Assembly (NCBI GenBank): GCA_016781225.1
Contig: JADDQT010000047.1
Span: 1-10,696 of the forward strand
Reading direction: 5' to 3'
Length of the DNA: 10,696 bases
DNA from: Actinomycetota bacterium
GTDB taxonomy: Bacteria; Actinomycetota; Acidimicrobiia; Acidimicrobiales; GCA-2861595
Notes under the pieces: generated by a model
Told to the model about the DNA's origin: nothing
What the model saw: only the letters and a program-made list of their open reading frames with translations
Database searches by the model: none
Shown here: positions 1 through 5,536 of the stretch, piece by piece
Layout of the letters: each line of letters opens with the position of its first letter
Position numbering within the stretch: position 1 is the stretch's first letter
Position numbers and translations under genes: made by a program

Positions 1-222
1 CGTCGAGCGCAGCGCTTCGCCGCCTCCCGGGCGCCTGCCTGCCAGCACGGCTCGGAGGTCCTCGGCCACGACCCTGCCCTCGAGGCCGAGCTGTGCCGCC
101 CCGCTGCCGAGCCACCGGCCGGGTGCCTCACCGACGTTGAGGTAGTAGTCCTCCGCGCCGTCCAGGACCTCTTCGATGTAGTAGGCCTCCTGGCCCAGGC
201 TCAGCTTCCCGATGCTCAGCAC
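1..222 (-). CDS. MobF (TrwC-type) conjugative relaxase, N-terminal fragment
   Basis: The first 74 codons of a gene that runs off the left edge. The protein begins MLSIGKLSLGQEAYY, continues with GAEDYYLNVGEAPGRWLGSG and then AAQLGLEGRV. This is the characteristic start of MobF relaxases, which nick oriT, stay covalently bound to the 5' end and lead the strand through the conjugation channel. Y14-Y15 and Y26-Y27 align with the catalytic tyrosine pairs (Y18/Y19 and Y26) of TrwC of R388; that alignment is from memory of the family. The start is GTG at 220-222, preceded by CGGGAG six nt upstream. The His triad and any C-terminal helicase domain would lie outside the window. It sits 128 bp downstream of the xis-like gene on the same strand, so the two may be cotranscribed. 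It shows that the element is conjugative or mobilizable. It is truncated only by the window edge; there is no internal stop in the visible part. Confidence 0.9.
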   Translation of the reverse strand, partial: MLSIGKLSLGQEAYYIEEVLDGAEDYYLNVGEAPGRWLGSGAAQLGLEGRVVAEDLRAVLAGRRPGGGEALRST

Positions 223-350
223 GGATGGCTCCCGTCGGGACGAGAGTTGGGCCGCACCCTGGTGCAAGTGTGTGGAAATGTCCGAGCGGTCCAGACCGAC
301 AGGGCGGACCATCCTTGGGTCCCGTGTGCTCGCATGAGAGGGCGCTGCGC
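223..350. promoter_or_regulatory. xis-relaxase intergenic region with two small palindromes
   Basis: 128 bp between the xis-like stop codon and the relaxase start; I see no gene in it. It contains GCACC-CT-GGTGC (254-265) and TCCCG-T-CGGGA (230-240). The second palindrome covers the relaxase ribosome-binding site. Both have centres of 1-2 nt, too short for a good RNA loop, so they are more plausible as protein-binding dyads, for example for relaxase autoregulation. No convincing sigma-70 promoter was found. That they are functional operators is inference. Confidence 0.3.
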
Positions 351-566
351 TCACGTTGAGGCGGTCGGGTCGGCGCCGACGCTCAGCATTCGAAGCATGG
401 CGGCGCGGGGCACACGCTTGGTTCGACCGATCACCACCACCGGAAGACCGGTCTCCCCGCCGGTCGTGAGCCAGGCGTTGGCCTGCTCGTACGCTGCCGA
501 TCTTGAGATCCGAAGTAGGCGCGCGGCCTCCTCGATCCTCAGGAATGGGGGAAGGGACTCATCCAT
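351..566 (-). CDS. xis: excisionase-type helix-turn-helix DNA-binding protein
   Basis: A 71-residue basic protein with the compact winged helix-turn-helix of the excisionase/MerR-like HTH_17 family. The helix-turn-helix is FLRIEEAARLLRISRSAAY (residues 8-26), followed by a wing LPVVVIGRTKRVPRAAM (41-57) in which VIG..KRVPR is the usual DNA-contacting strand. Such proteins bend attachment-site DNA so that the integrase excises the element, and some double as transcriptional regulators. The start is ATG at 564-566, with GGAGAAG ending about seven nt upstream. The frame stays open further upstream, but that part is low-complexity and has no ribosome-binding site, so it was excluded. It lies just upstream of the relaxase and downstream of the 12-bp repeat array, which could be its or the integrase's binding region. 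The placement fits an Xis far from int, as in many actinomycete integrative elements. It could instead be a regulator of the transfer genes. Confidence 0.8.
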   Translation of the reverse strand: MDESLPPFLRIEEAARLLRISRSAAYEQANAWLTTGGETGLPVVVIGRTKRVPRAAMLRMLSVGADPTAST

Positions 567-687
567 GGCATCTTCTCCGTGTCCGGTGGCAGGGCTTTGC
601 TTTCGTCGGCGCGCTGAACCAGGAGGGCCCGCTGATGCGGGTGACCAGGTAGGGCGCTCACTCATGGCCGCACCTTGCAACGAGGCT

Positions 688-706
688 GTTGCCACGGGAG
701 TTGCCA
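688..706 (+). repeat. two outlying copies of the GTTGCCA direct repeat
   Basis: GTTGCCA occurs at 688-694 and again at 700-706, exactly 12 bp apart, with CGGGA between. This is the same core and period as the larger array about 240 bp to the right (949-1065), and the same orientation. The shared spacing makes it likely that these two copies belong to the same binding region. Confidence 0.6.
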
Positions 707-946
707 TACGCGCTGCATCTGGAGAAATCGCGCTGCAGCATCGCCGGCAAGGGCCGGGTGTCGCCCGAGTTGCAGAACCCGGCCGAGAGCGGAGGTGGAT
801 GACCGGCTGTCGCCAGTTCCGCTGCATGCCGCCCAGCTTCAGGGGGGCGGCGGTCTCTCTCCGTGGTGCTCCCTACCGGCGCTGCTTCAGCATTCGCTGG
901 CGTCACCAGTGCTCGTGCGCGCTTCACGTCGGGAGTATGCGACGGG

Positions 947-1065
947 GAGGTTGCCACGGAGGTTGCCACGGAGGTTGCCAGAAGGGTTGCCGGAGAAAAA
1001 AATTCCGGGAATTCTGGCCGATGCGGCACCCGAGGTTGCCACTGAGGTTGCCACTTCGGTTGCCA
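947..1065 (+). repeat. seven-copy 12-bp-period direct repeat array around an A-rich island
   Basis: Core GGTTGCCA, often within GAGGTTGCCAC, starts at 949, 961, 973 and 985 (the last copy is GGTTGCCG) and at 1034, 1046 and 1058. Within each block the period is exactly 12 bp. The two blocks are 49 bp apart and all copies point the same way. Between them lie a seven-A run (996-1002) and the dyad AATTCC-G-GGAATT (1001-1013), the most A/T-rich spot of the region. The 49-bp step (four periods plus one base) shifts the reading frame between blocks, so the repeat is conserved as DNA and not as a peptide. Ordered direct repeats flanking an AT-rich dyad resemble iterons, oriT-proximal relaxase-accessory sites or arm-type recombinase sites. 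Which one applies cannot be settled from the sequence. It is not a CRISPR array: the units abut with no spacers. Confidence 0.85.
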
Positions 1066-1148
1066 CGCCCACCCTGGCGGGTCACCCCGCTGGCACTACC
1101 GCACCGACTATCGACAACCCGTCAGGCTCACTCTGGGCGCGCGGGGTC

Positions 1149-1191
1149 GGCGTCAAGGGCGGCGGAACCGGCGCAGCGGACCCTTGACACC
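1149..1191. repeat. imperfect inverted repeat (CCCTTGAC arms)
   Basis: GGCGTCAAGGG (1149-1159) faces CCCTTGACACC (1181-1191): eight perfect bp (GTCAAGGG/CCCTTGAC) and 12 of 14 when extended outward, separated by 21 bp. Each arm read outward contains TTGAC, like a -35 box, so the dyad could be a pair of divergent promoter elements or an operator. No matching -10 is found 16-18 bp away on either side, so a promoter call is not supported. Confidence 0.4.
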
Positions 1192-1226
1192 GGCCTGTTG
1201 AAGTGGTCGCCAGTGATAATGGAGAG

Positions 1227-1245
1227 GGCCCGGCCGTGGCGGGCC
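1227..1245 (-). terminator. candidate terminator after sixA
   Basis: In the transcription direction GGCCCG (1245-1240), a seven-nt loop and CGGGCC (1232-1227) form a perfect six-bp all-GC stem, 46 nt after the sixA stop codon. It is followed by CTCTCCATTATC, a pyrimidine-rich but not classic U tract. The position after the last gene of the cargo operon suits a transcription end. The weak tail and GC-rich background keep confidence low. Confidence 0.4.
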
Positions 1246-1291
1246 TGTGTGCGCTGGACCGGCTATGGCGGAGTCAGCTGCGAGCCCACGT

Positions 1292-1831
1292 TCACGCGAT
1301 TTCTCCCTGGAGTGGCTCGACTCGGAAGCGCTCGTTCTCCTCCACCACGAGCACTCCGCCGCCCTTTGACATGGGTGCCACCACCTCGCCGGTGAGGCCG
1401 ACCACTGCGGCCTCGTTGGTAGGACTGTGGCCGACCACCAGAGCCCGTCCTCCTTCGGGTAGGCGGTCGAGCACCCGACGCAGAGCAGAGCCCAGGGTGG
1501 CCGAGTCCTGCTCCACCAGCTCGGGATCGGCCGAGCGCAGGGCATCAAGCTCTCCGCTGCCGGCCTCCCGGTACGCAGCCTTCCACCGGTCCTCGATCTG
1601 AGAGCGCAGGCCCTCTTCGACCACGACGCCGCCGGGCACCTTCTGGCCCAAGGCGGCCACGAAGCACGCCAGGGTCTGAGTGGCCCGCTGAGCCCCGGTG
1701 GAGACCAGCAGCTCGTAGTTGCCCTCAAGCCCCGCGCCGATCTCCAAAGCCTCACGTACCCCCTCAGCTGAAAGGGCATCGTCGTCGTCGTCGGTGTGCC
1801 GTCTCAGCTCCAGGTACTTGGCCACGCGCAT
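1292..1831 (-). CDS. sixA: SixA-like histidine phosphatase superfamily protein
   Basis: 179 residues, the usual size of SixA-type phosphohistidine phosphatases. The catalytic signature is present: LELRRHTDDD near the N-terminus (nucleophile H12 after R11), STGAQRATQT (R49) in place of the usual SPxxRAxQT, and VVGHSPTNEAA with the second histidine H135. Members remove phosphate from phosphohistidine or other small phospho-substrates; the substrate here is unknown. ATG at 1829-1831 is directly abutted by GAGGAG. The GTG two codons later (1823-1825) has that GAGGAG at six-nt spacing and may be the true start. It begins 102 bp after hsdM on the same strand and is followed by a candidate terminator, so it may be the last gene of the defence operon, although this gap is much wider than the overlaps upstream. 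A phosphatase is not a normal part of Type I restriction systems. It may be an accessory or an unrelated cargo gene. Confidence 0.82.
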   Translation of the reverse strand: MRVAKYLELRRHTDDDDDALSAEGVREALEIGAGLEGNYELLVSTGAQRATQTLACFVAALGQKVPGGVVVEEGLRSQIEDRWKAAYREAGSGELDALRSADPELVEQDSATLGSALRRVLDRLPEGGRALVVGHSPTNEAAVVGLTGEVVAPMSKGGGVLVVEENERFRVEPLQGEIA

Positions 1832-1933
1832 CTCCTCGCAGGTCTCTTCAGCCGGAGGGTCACCGGTTGCTTTGGTCAGGCTGCGGACTGAGCTCCAAGC
1901 TCGCCGACCAGACGGGATGCCGCGGCGGTCGCC

Positions 1934-3406
1934 TCACTCTGATTCCTCGGTGCCTAGGGAGGCAGCGATTTCCGCAAACTGGGCGAGGGCCGCTTCGAGA
2001 TCCTCCACGATCTCGGCGGCGATCACCCCCGGCGGCGGGAGGTTGTCGGTGTCCTCGAGCGACTCGTCGCGCAGCCAGAAGATGTCGAGGCTGGCTTTCT
2101 CCCTCTGGACGAGCTCGCCGTAGGTGAAGCGGCGGAAGCGCTCCGATTCACCCCGCTTCGAGCGATCCTCCGGGCGGTACGACTCGATGAACTCTCTGAG
2201 GTGCTCGTAGCGGAGAGGGTTCTCCTTCAGGGTGAAGTGCTGGTTGGTCCGCAGGTCGTACACCCACAGCTCTCGGGTCCACGGCGTATCCGATGCCGGC
2301 TTCCGGTCGAAGAACAGCACGTTGGCCTTCACGCCTTGGGCGTAGAAGACGCCGGTCGGCAGTCGCAACAAGGTGTGGACGTCGCACTCGTGGAGCAGCT
2401 TGCGGCGAACCGTCTCGCCGGCCCCGCCCTCGAACAGCACGTTGTCGGGGACGACGATGGCTGCTCGCCCCTCCATCCTGAGCAGCGTCTTGACGTGTTG
2501 GAGGAAGTTGAGCTGCTTGTTGGACGTCGTCGCCCAGAAGTCGTCCCTGACCACGGTGAGATCGTCCCTGCGGGCTTCTCCGTCGGCACCGATGACGGTC
2601 ACCGAGGACTTCTTGCCGAACGGTGGATTGGTGAGGACCATCTCGAAGCGATCCCCGGGGTCTGCCTTGAGGGCGTCGTCGACCAGGATCGGAGTCGCAG
2701 CGTCGGCGGCGCCGATCCCATGCAAGAGCAGGTTCATGGCACACAGCCGCGCCGTGTTGTCGACAATCTCCCAGCCATGGAGGGCGTCGTAGCGCAGCTG
2801 CCACTTCTGGTCTGGGTCGAGCAGCGGGTTCTGGCGAACGATGAAGTCGTGAGCGGCGAGCAGGAAGCCACCGGTGCCACAGGCGGGGTCGCAGATGGAC
2901 ATGCCGGCCTCGGGTCGCACTACGACGATGGCCTTGATGAGCGACCGAGGCGTGAAGTACTGGCCAGCACCCGTCTTGGTGTCCTCGGCGTTCTTCTGCA
3001 GCAGGCCTTCGTAGGCGTCGCCCTTGACGTCGGCGTCGAGGATCATCCAGCGCTCTTGATCAATGAGGTCGACCACCAGGCGGCGGAGCTTTGCCGGATC
3101 CTGGATGCGGTTCTGGGCTTTGCGGAAGATCACGCCGAGCGTTCCCGGGTGCTTGCCAAGCTCGTTGAGGATGCGGATGTAGTGCGCCTCTAGATCCTCG
3201 CCGTCCCGGTCGAGAAGGGACTGCCAGTCGAGCCCGTACGGTACGACGGCCTCCCGGTTGAACGGCGGACGGGTCTGTTCGTCGGCCATCTTCAGGAACA
3301 ACAGGTAGGTCAGCTGCTCGACGTAGTCCCCGTAGGACAGGCCGTCGTCTCGCAGGATGTTGCAGTAGTTCCAGAGCTTCTGCACCAGCCCCTTCGGATC
3401 GCTCAT
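1934..3406 (-). CDS. hsdM: Type I restriction-modification methyltransferase subunit HsdM
   Basis: 490 residues, normal for HsdM. Two M subunits and one S subunit form the N6-adenine methyltransferase that marks self DNA and also joins HsdR in the restriction complex. Visible parts: N-terminal helical domain (about 1-130, starting KLWNYCNILRDDGLSYGDYV), GAGQYFTPR (146-154), S-adenosylmethionine motif DPACGTGGF (173-181) and catalytic NPPF (260-263), followed by the HsdM C-terminal part (FYAQGVKANVLFF, then VYDLRTNQHFTLKENPL). All key motifs are intact. ATG at 3404-3406 overlaps the HEPN stop as ATGA, and GGAGGA lies six nt upstream, so it can also initiate independently. It is the last restriction gene, separated from hsdS by the HEPN/MNT pair. 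The target sequence cannot be predicted from HsdM, since HsdS sets it. Confidence 0.97.
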   Translation of the reverse strand: MSDPKGLVQKLWNYCNILRDDGLSYGDYVEQLTYLLFLKMADEQTRPPFNREAVVPYGLDWQSLLDRDGEDLEAHYIRILNELGKHPGTLGVIFRKAQNRIQDPAKLRRLVVDLIDQERWMILDADVKGDAYEGLLQKNAEDTKTGAGQYFTPRSLIKAIVVVRPEAGMSICDPACGTGGFLLAAHDFIVRQNPLLDPDQKWQLRYDALHGWEIVDNTARLCAMNLLLHGIGAADAATPILVDDALKADPGDRFEMVLTNPPFGKKSSVTVIGADGEARRDDLTVVRDDFWATTSNKQLNFLQHVKTLLRMEGRAAIVVPDNVLFEGGAGETVRRKLLHECDVHTLLRLPTGVFYAQGVKANVLFFDRKPASDTPWTRELWVYDLRTNQHFTLKENPLRYEHLREFIESYRPEDRSKRGESERFRRFTYGELVQREKASLDIFWLRDESLEDTDNLPPPGVIAAEIVEDLEAALAQFAEIAASLGTEESE

Positions 3407-3735
3407 TCCAGTTCCTCCAGGATGGCGGAGATCCGCTGCCGCAGCGGGAGAATGTGCTCGGCCACCACCGACGACACGATGTCTAAGCGGACACGGTCGT
3501 ACCCGTGCACGATGACATGGCGCATGCCGATCACCTGACGCCAGGGGACCTCTGGATGTGCCTCGCGAAGTTCTGTCGAGACTCTGGTCATCGCCTCACC
3601 GACGATCTGCAGATGGTGAAGAACCCAGATCTCCAGGCGACGGTCTGTAGCCATGTCGTCATGAGACGGCGAACGGTCGAGGATGGCGTCGACGGCCTCG
3701 ATGATGTCAAGGAGATGACCAGCATCGTCCTTCAC
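3403..3735 (-). CDS. hepT: HEPN-domain toxin, HepT-like (DUF86)
   Basis: 110 residues, typical of the HEPN/DUF86 (HepT) toxins. The family's RNase motif RX4HXY is intact: R72, H77, Y79 in MRHVIVHGYDRV. It follows the usual helix EIWVLHHLQIVGEAMTRVS. In characterised HepT/MntA pairs the HEPN protein cleaves RNA (the tRNA acceptor or anticodon region in different systems), and its antitoxin inactivates it by adding AMP to the tyrosine of this motif, here Y79; this is family knowledge. GTG at 3733-3735 overlaps the stop of the antitoxin gene (GTGA), giving the usual antitoxin-first order. The stop overlaps hsdM by four nt. An active HEPN RNase coupled tightly to a Type I methyltransferase gene suggests a role as an abortive-infection backup to restriction. 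The pairing with the neighbouring MNT gene supports the call. Confidence 0.92.
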   Translation of the reverse strand: MKDDAGHLLDIIEAVDAILDRSPSHDDMATDRRLEIWVLHHLQIVGEAMTRVSTELREAHPEVPWRQVIGMRHVIVHGYDRVRLDIVSSVVAEHILPLRQRISAILEELE

Positions 3736-4178
3736 AGAGGCACGGCCTCGGCCAGGACGCGCTCACGGATCCGGGGCTTCACGTCGGTACCGACGTCCAC
3801 CGCGACGCCGAGAAGGTCTCGCAGATCCATGAGGAGACCACCGAGATCCAGCAGCGTTCGATCTGGCTCCAGGTCAACCAGCAGGTCAACATCGGCCCCG
3901 TCCGTCGCCTCACCTCGGGCTACGGATCCGAAGACGCGGACATTCGTCGCTCCCCACCTCCCCGCAATGGCGAGAATTTCGTCGCGCTTTGCTCGCAGCT
4001 CGTCGAGAGTCGGTGGCTGCTCCCGGTAAGACAGGCGTCCGCTGATCTCTGGATCTGCGAGGGCTCGAAGAGCAGCCTGCACCGCTGCCTCTCGGGTCGG
4101 AAAGCGCCCCTCGGCGACCACCCGGTCGATGTCGTCGAGAACCGCGTCCGGAACGTCCACAGTCAGGCGGACGCTCAT
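3732..4178 (-). CDS. mntA: MntA-type nucleotidyltransferase antitoxin fused to a ribbon-helix-helix domain
   Basis: 148 residues in two domains. Residues 1-42 (SVRLTVDVPDAVLDDIDRVV then FPTREAAVQAALRAL) are a ribbon-helix-helix DNA-binding unit like those of CopG/ParD antitoxins. Residues 58-148 are a minimal nucleotidyltransferase: GSVARGE at 84-90, D96 and D98 forming the GSX10DXD motif, and a third acidic residue D128 in VAVDVG. MntA proteins neutralise HEPN toxins by AMPylating the toxin, and all required residues are visible. Single-domain MntA proteins are around 100 residues, so the DNA-binding domain is an addition. It could bind its own operon or hold the antitoxin near DNA. ATG at 4176-4178 overlaps the hsdS stop as ATGA and the stop overlaps hepT by four nt. 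Domain calls are firm; autoregulation is inference. Confidence 0.92.
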   Translation of the reverse strand: MSVRLTVDVPDAVLDDIDRVVAEGRFPTREAAVQAALRALADPEISGRLSYREQPPTLDELRAKRDEILAIAGRWGATNVRVFGSVARGEATDGADVDLLVDLEPDRTLLDLGGLLMDLRDLLGVAVDVGTDVKPRIRERVLAEAVPL

Positions 4179-5536
4179 TGCGTCACCGTCCCGACACGCC
4201 TACGCTGGCCACCTGTCCCCTTCACGGACACCCGCTCGGTCTTGATCCTTTCGAGCAGCACGGACGCTGGTTCGTCGTTCGGGTTCTGCGGCACCAGCCG
4301 GCCGGAGAAGGCGCGTTCGAGGACTGCCCGACGCAGGCGACTCGATCGGGTGAGCGCATGGTCGATCGTCATGATTACTTCCCGGCAGACTGCACGCTGC
4401 CGATCCACCTCCGAAACCAACCGCTCCTGCTCATCGAGCGGCGGGAGAGGTATCTCAACGGTCCTCAACTGGCCGCCAGCGATACCCACCTGTCCCGCTG
4501 TCGTCTTGAGTCGAGCTTCCACTTCCCGACGGCCAGTCCCGAAGTTCACCGCTATCGCCACGTAATCCGGAATCGCCTCGCCTCGATCTACCACGACACG
4601 GATCAACTTGTCGGGGTGAACGGTTGGAGGGATGCCTGCAGGCACGACTGCGCAAGAGCCGACATAAGCGGAATTCCCGCTGTATCGGGTGAACAGGAGG
4701 TCACCGGGAGCGACGAGGTACGGGGATGCCTCATCCTCCGAGATCGCGGCGTATCGAACGGCCGACGCCTTTAGCTCAAGTGGGCGTACAGCGCTGATGC
4801 GGAAGATCCGGACACCTGGCGGCTCCTTGGAAGGACGTGAGACGAAGATCCCATTGCGAAGGGAGACGAGAACCGCGCCCAGTGGCTTGGTCGGCCACCC
4901 TCTTCCTACTGTGCTCGCAATAACAGCGGTGTGCATTCGAGCCGACATGACCCGCGCCCGGCGAAGGAGTCGCTCTGCGTCGTCGAGTCGAGAGATCTGC
5001 TCCTCGATGGCGGCGACGACGCGTTCCTGCTCAGCAAGAGGTGCGATCGCCAGCGGAACCGTCTTTGTGAGCATTGACGATGAGACGCTCGCTTGATTCA
5101 CGTGCTTCAGGCAGACGTGGCGGAAGTAGCCAGCAAGCTGAAGTAGTTGTAACTGGTACGCGACATATCTAGGTGAGACCGTTTCTGGCAGCCGGATGCG
5201 AGTCATATGGTTCGAGAACGCGAAATCGCCGTCTAGGGAAAAGTGCGCCGTCTTCCCGACGAGGTCGGGGCTATTGGTGTTGTTGAATAGAACATCACCG
5301 GGCGCGAGGCGAGCCTGTCCAGCTTCTGCGCTCACATACTTGATGTCCCTTAGATCTAGATGGCCACCAAGAGCCACGTTCATCGGGCGGAGATGCGGAA
5401 CTTGGCCGCACGCCTCGCGAGAGTGGCGCCCGCTCGCAAAGCCAGGGCGTACATCAGCGCTTAGGAGGTGAAGGTTTGCCAGAGTCCACGAGCGCGGTAG
5501 GTCGTGTGGTCTGATCACGAACCAGTCGGTGTTCAC
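4175..5536 (-). CDS. hsdS: Type I restriction-modification specificity subunit HsdS
   Basis: 453 residues with the full two-half architecture. The first target recognition domain spans about 10-165. A central conserved region starts PLAEQERVVAAIEEQISRLD (166-185). The second recognition domain spans about 216-364, and a distal conserved region starts PLDEQERLVSEVD (366-378) and ends with AFSGRLVPQNPNDEPASVLL (409-428). Each recognition domain reads one half of a split DNA site, and the helical conserved regions set the spacer and dock HsdM. The site itself cannot be read from the sequence. The start is GTG at 5534-5536, overlapping the hsdR stop (GTGA). The two recognition domains do not look alike, so the site is probably asymmetric. 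The recognition domains have a less GC-rich, more mixed codon choice than hsdR and hsdM, as expected for exchangeable domains. Confidence 0.96.
   Translation of the reverse strand: MNTDWFVIRPHDLPRSWTLANLHLLSADVRPGFASGRHSREACGQVPHLRPMNVALGGHLDLRDIKYVSAEAGQARLAPGDVLFNNTNSPDLVGKTAHFSLDGDFAFSNHMTRIRLPETVSPRYVAYQLQLLQLAGYFRHVCLKHVNQASVSSSMLTKTVPLAIAPLAEQERVVAAIEEQISRLDDAERLLRRARVMSARMHTAVIASTVGRGWPTKPLGAVLVSLRNGIFVSRPSKEPPGVRIFRISAVRPLELKASAVRYAAISEDEASPYLVAPGDLLFTRYSGNSAYVGSCAVVPAGIPPTVHPDKLIRVVVDRGEAIPDYVAIAVNFGTGRREVEARLKTTAGQVGIAGGQLRTVEIPLPPLDEQERLVSEVDRQRAVCREVIMTIDHALTRSSRLRRAVLERAFSGRLVPQNPNDEPASVLLERIKTERVSVKGTGGQRRRVGTVTQ

Larger units (their letters stand above)
567..1291. other. 725-bp non-coding region between sixA and xis
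   Basis: No reading frame here has a recognisable domain, a ribosome-binding site or a natural composition. The open frames read as Arg/Pro/Ala-rich low complexity or as repeats of VATS, GNLR or GCHG, which are just the three readings of the 12-bp DNA repeat. In transcription order it holds a terminator-like hairpin (1227-1245), an imperfect inverted repeat (1149-1191), the main repeat array around an A-rich island (947-1065), and two outlying repeat copies (688-706). Between the relaxase/xis genes and the cargo, it is the best place in the window for an oriT, an integrase/Xis arm region or the promoter of the transfer genes. None of these could be proven; I do not recognise a MobF nic site. 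Confidence 0.6.

Noticed and set aside
1..350. Second attachment site matching the tRNA end
   Set aside because: I found no stretch resembling the tRNA 3' end there; GAGCGG near 285 matches only six bases. The other att site should be outside the window.
658..1029. A minus-strand frame of 123 codons with VATS-type repeats as a possible gene upstream of xis
   Set aside because: The GTG start has no ribosome-binding site, composition is unlike the neighbours, and the repeat changes frame between the two blocks, so the periodicity is a DNA feature.
947..1065. CRISPR array
   Set aside because: The repeated unit is 12 bp and contiguous, without 25-45-bp spacers, and no cas gene is present.
1184..1220. 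Plus-strand promoter TTGACA...GATAAT
   Set aside because: The spacing between the hexamers is about 25 bp instead of 16-18, and it would point antisense into sixA with no plus-strand gene to serve.
247..1395. A 382-codon plus-strand reading frame across xis, the repeat array and the end of sixA
   Set aside because: Low-complexity Arg/Pro/Cys-rich composition with repeats produced by the 12-bp array, antisense to xis and sixA, no ribosome-binding site and no recognisable domain.
1832..1933. Small extra gene between hsdM and sixA
   Set aside because: One frame reads plausibly for about 20 codons (ending VGELGAQSAA) but has no start codon after its upstream stop and no ribosome-binding site.
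2201..3193. Long plus-strand frame opposite hsdM (and similar ones opposite hsdR and int)
   Set aside because: Mirror reading of a high-GC coding gene whose minus-strand product has all family motifs; no domain or ribosome-binding site on the plus strand.
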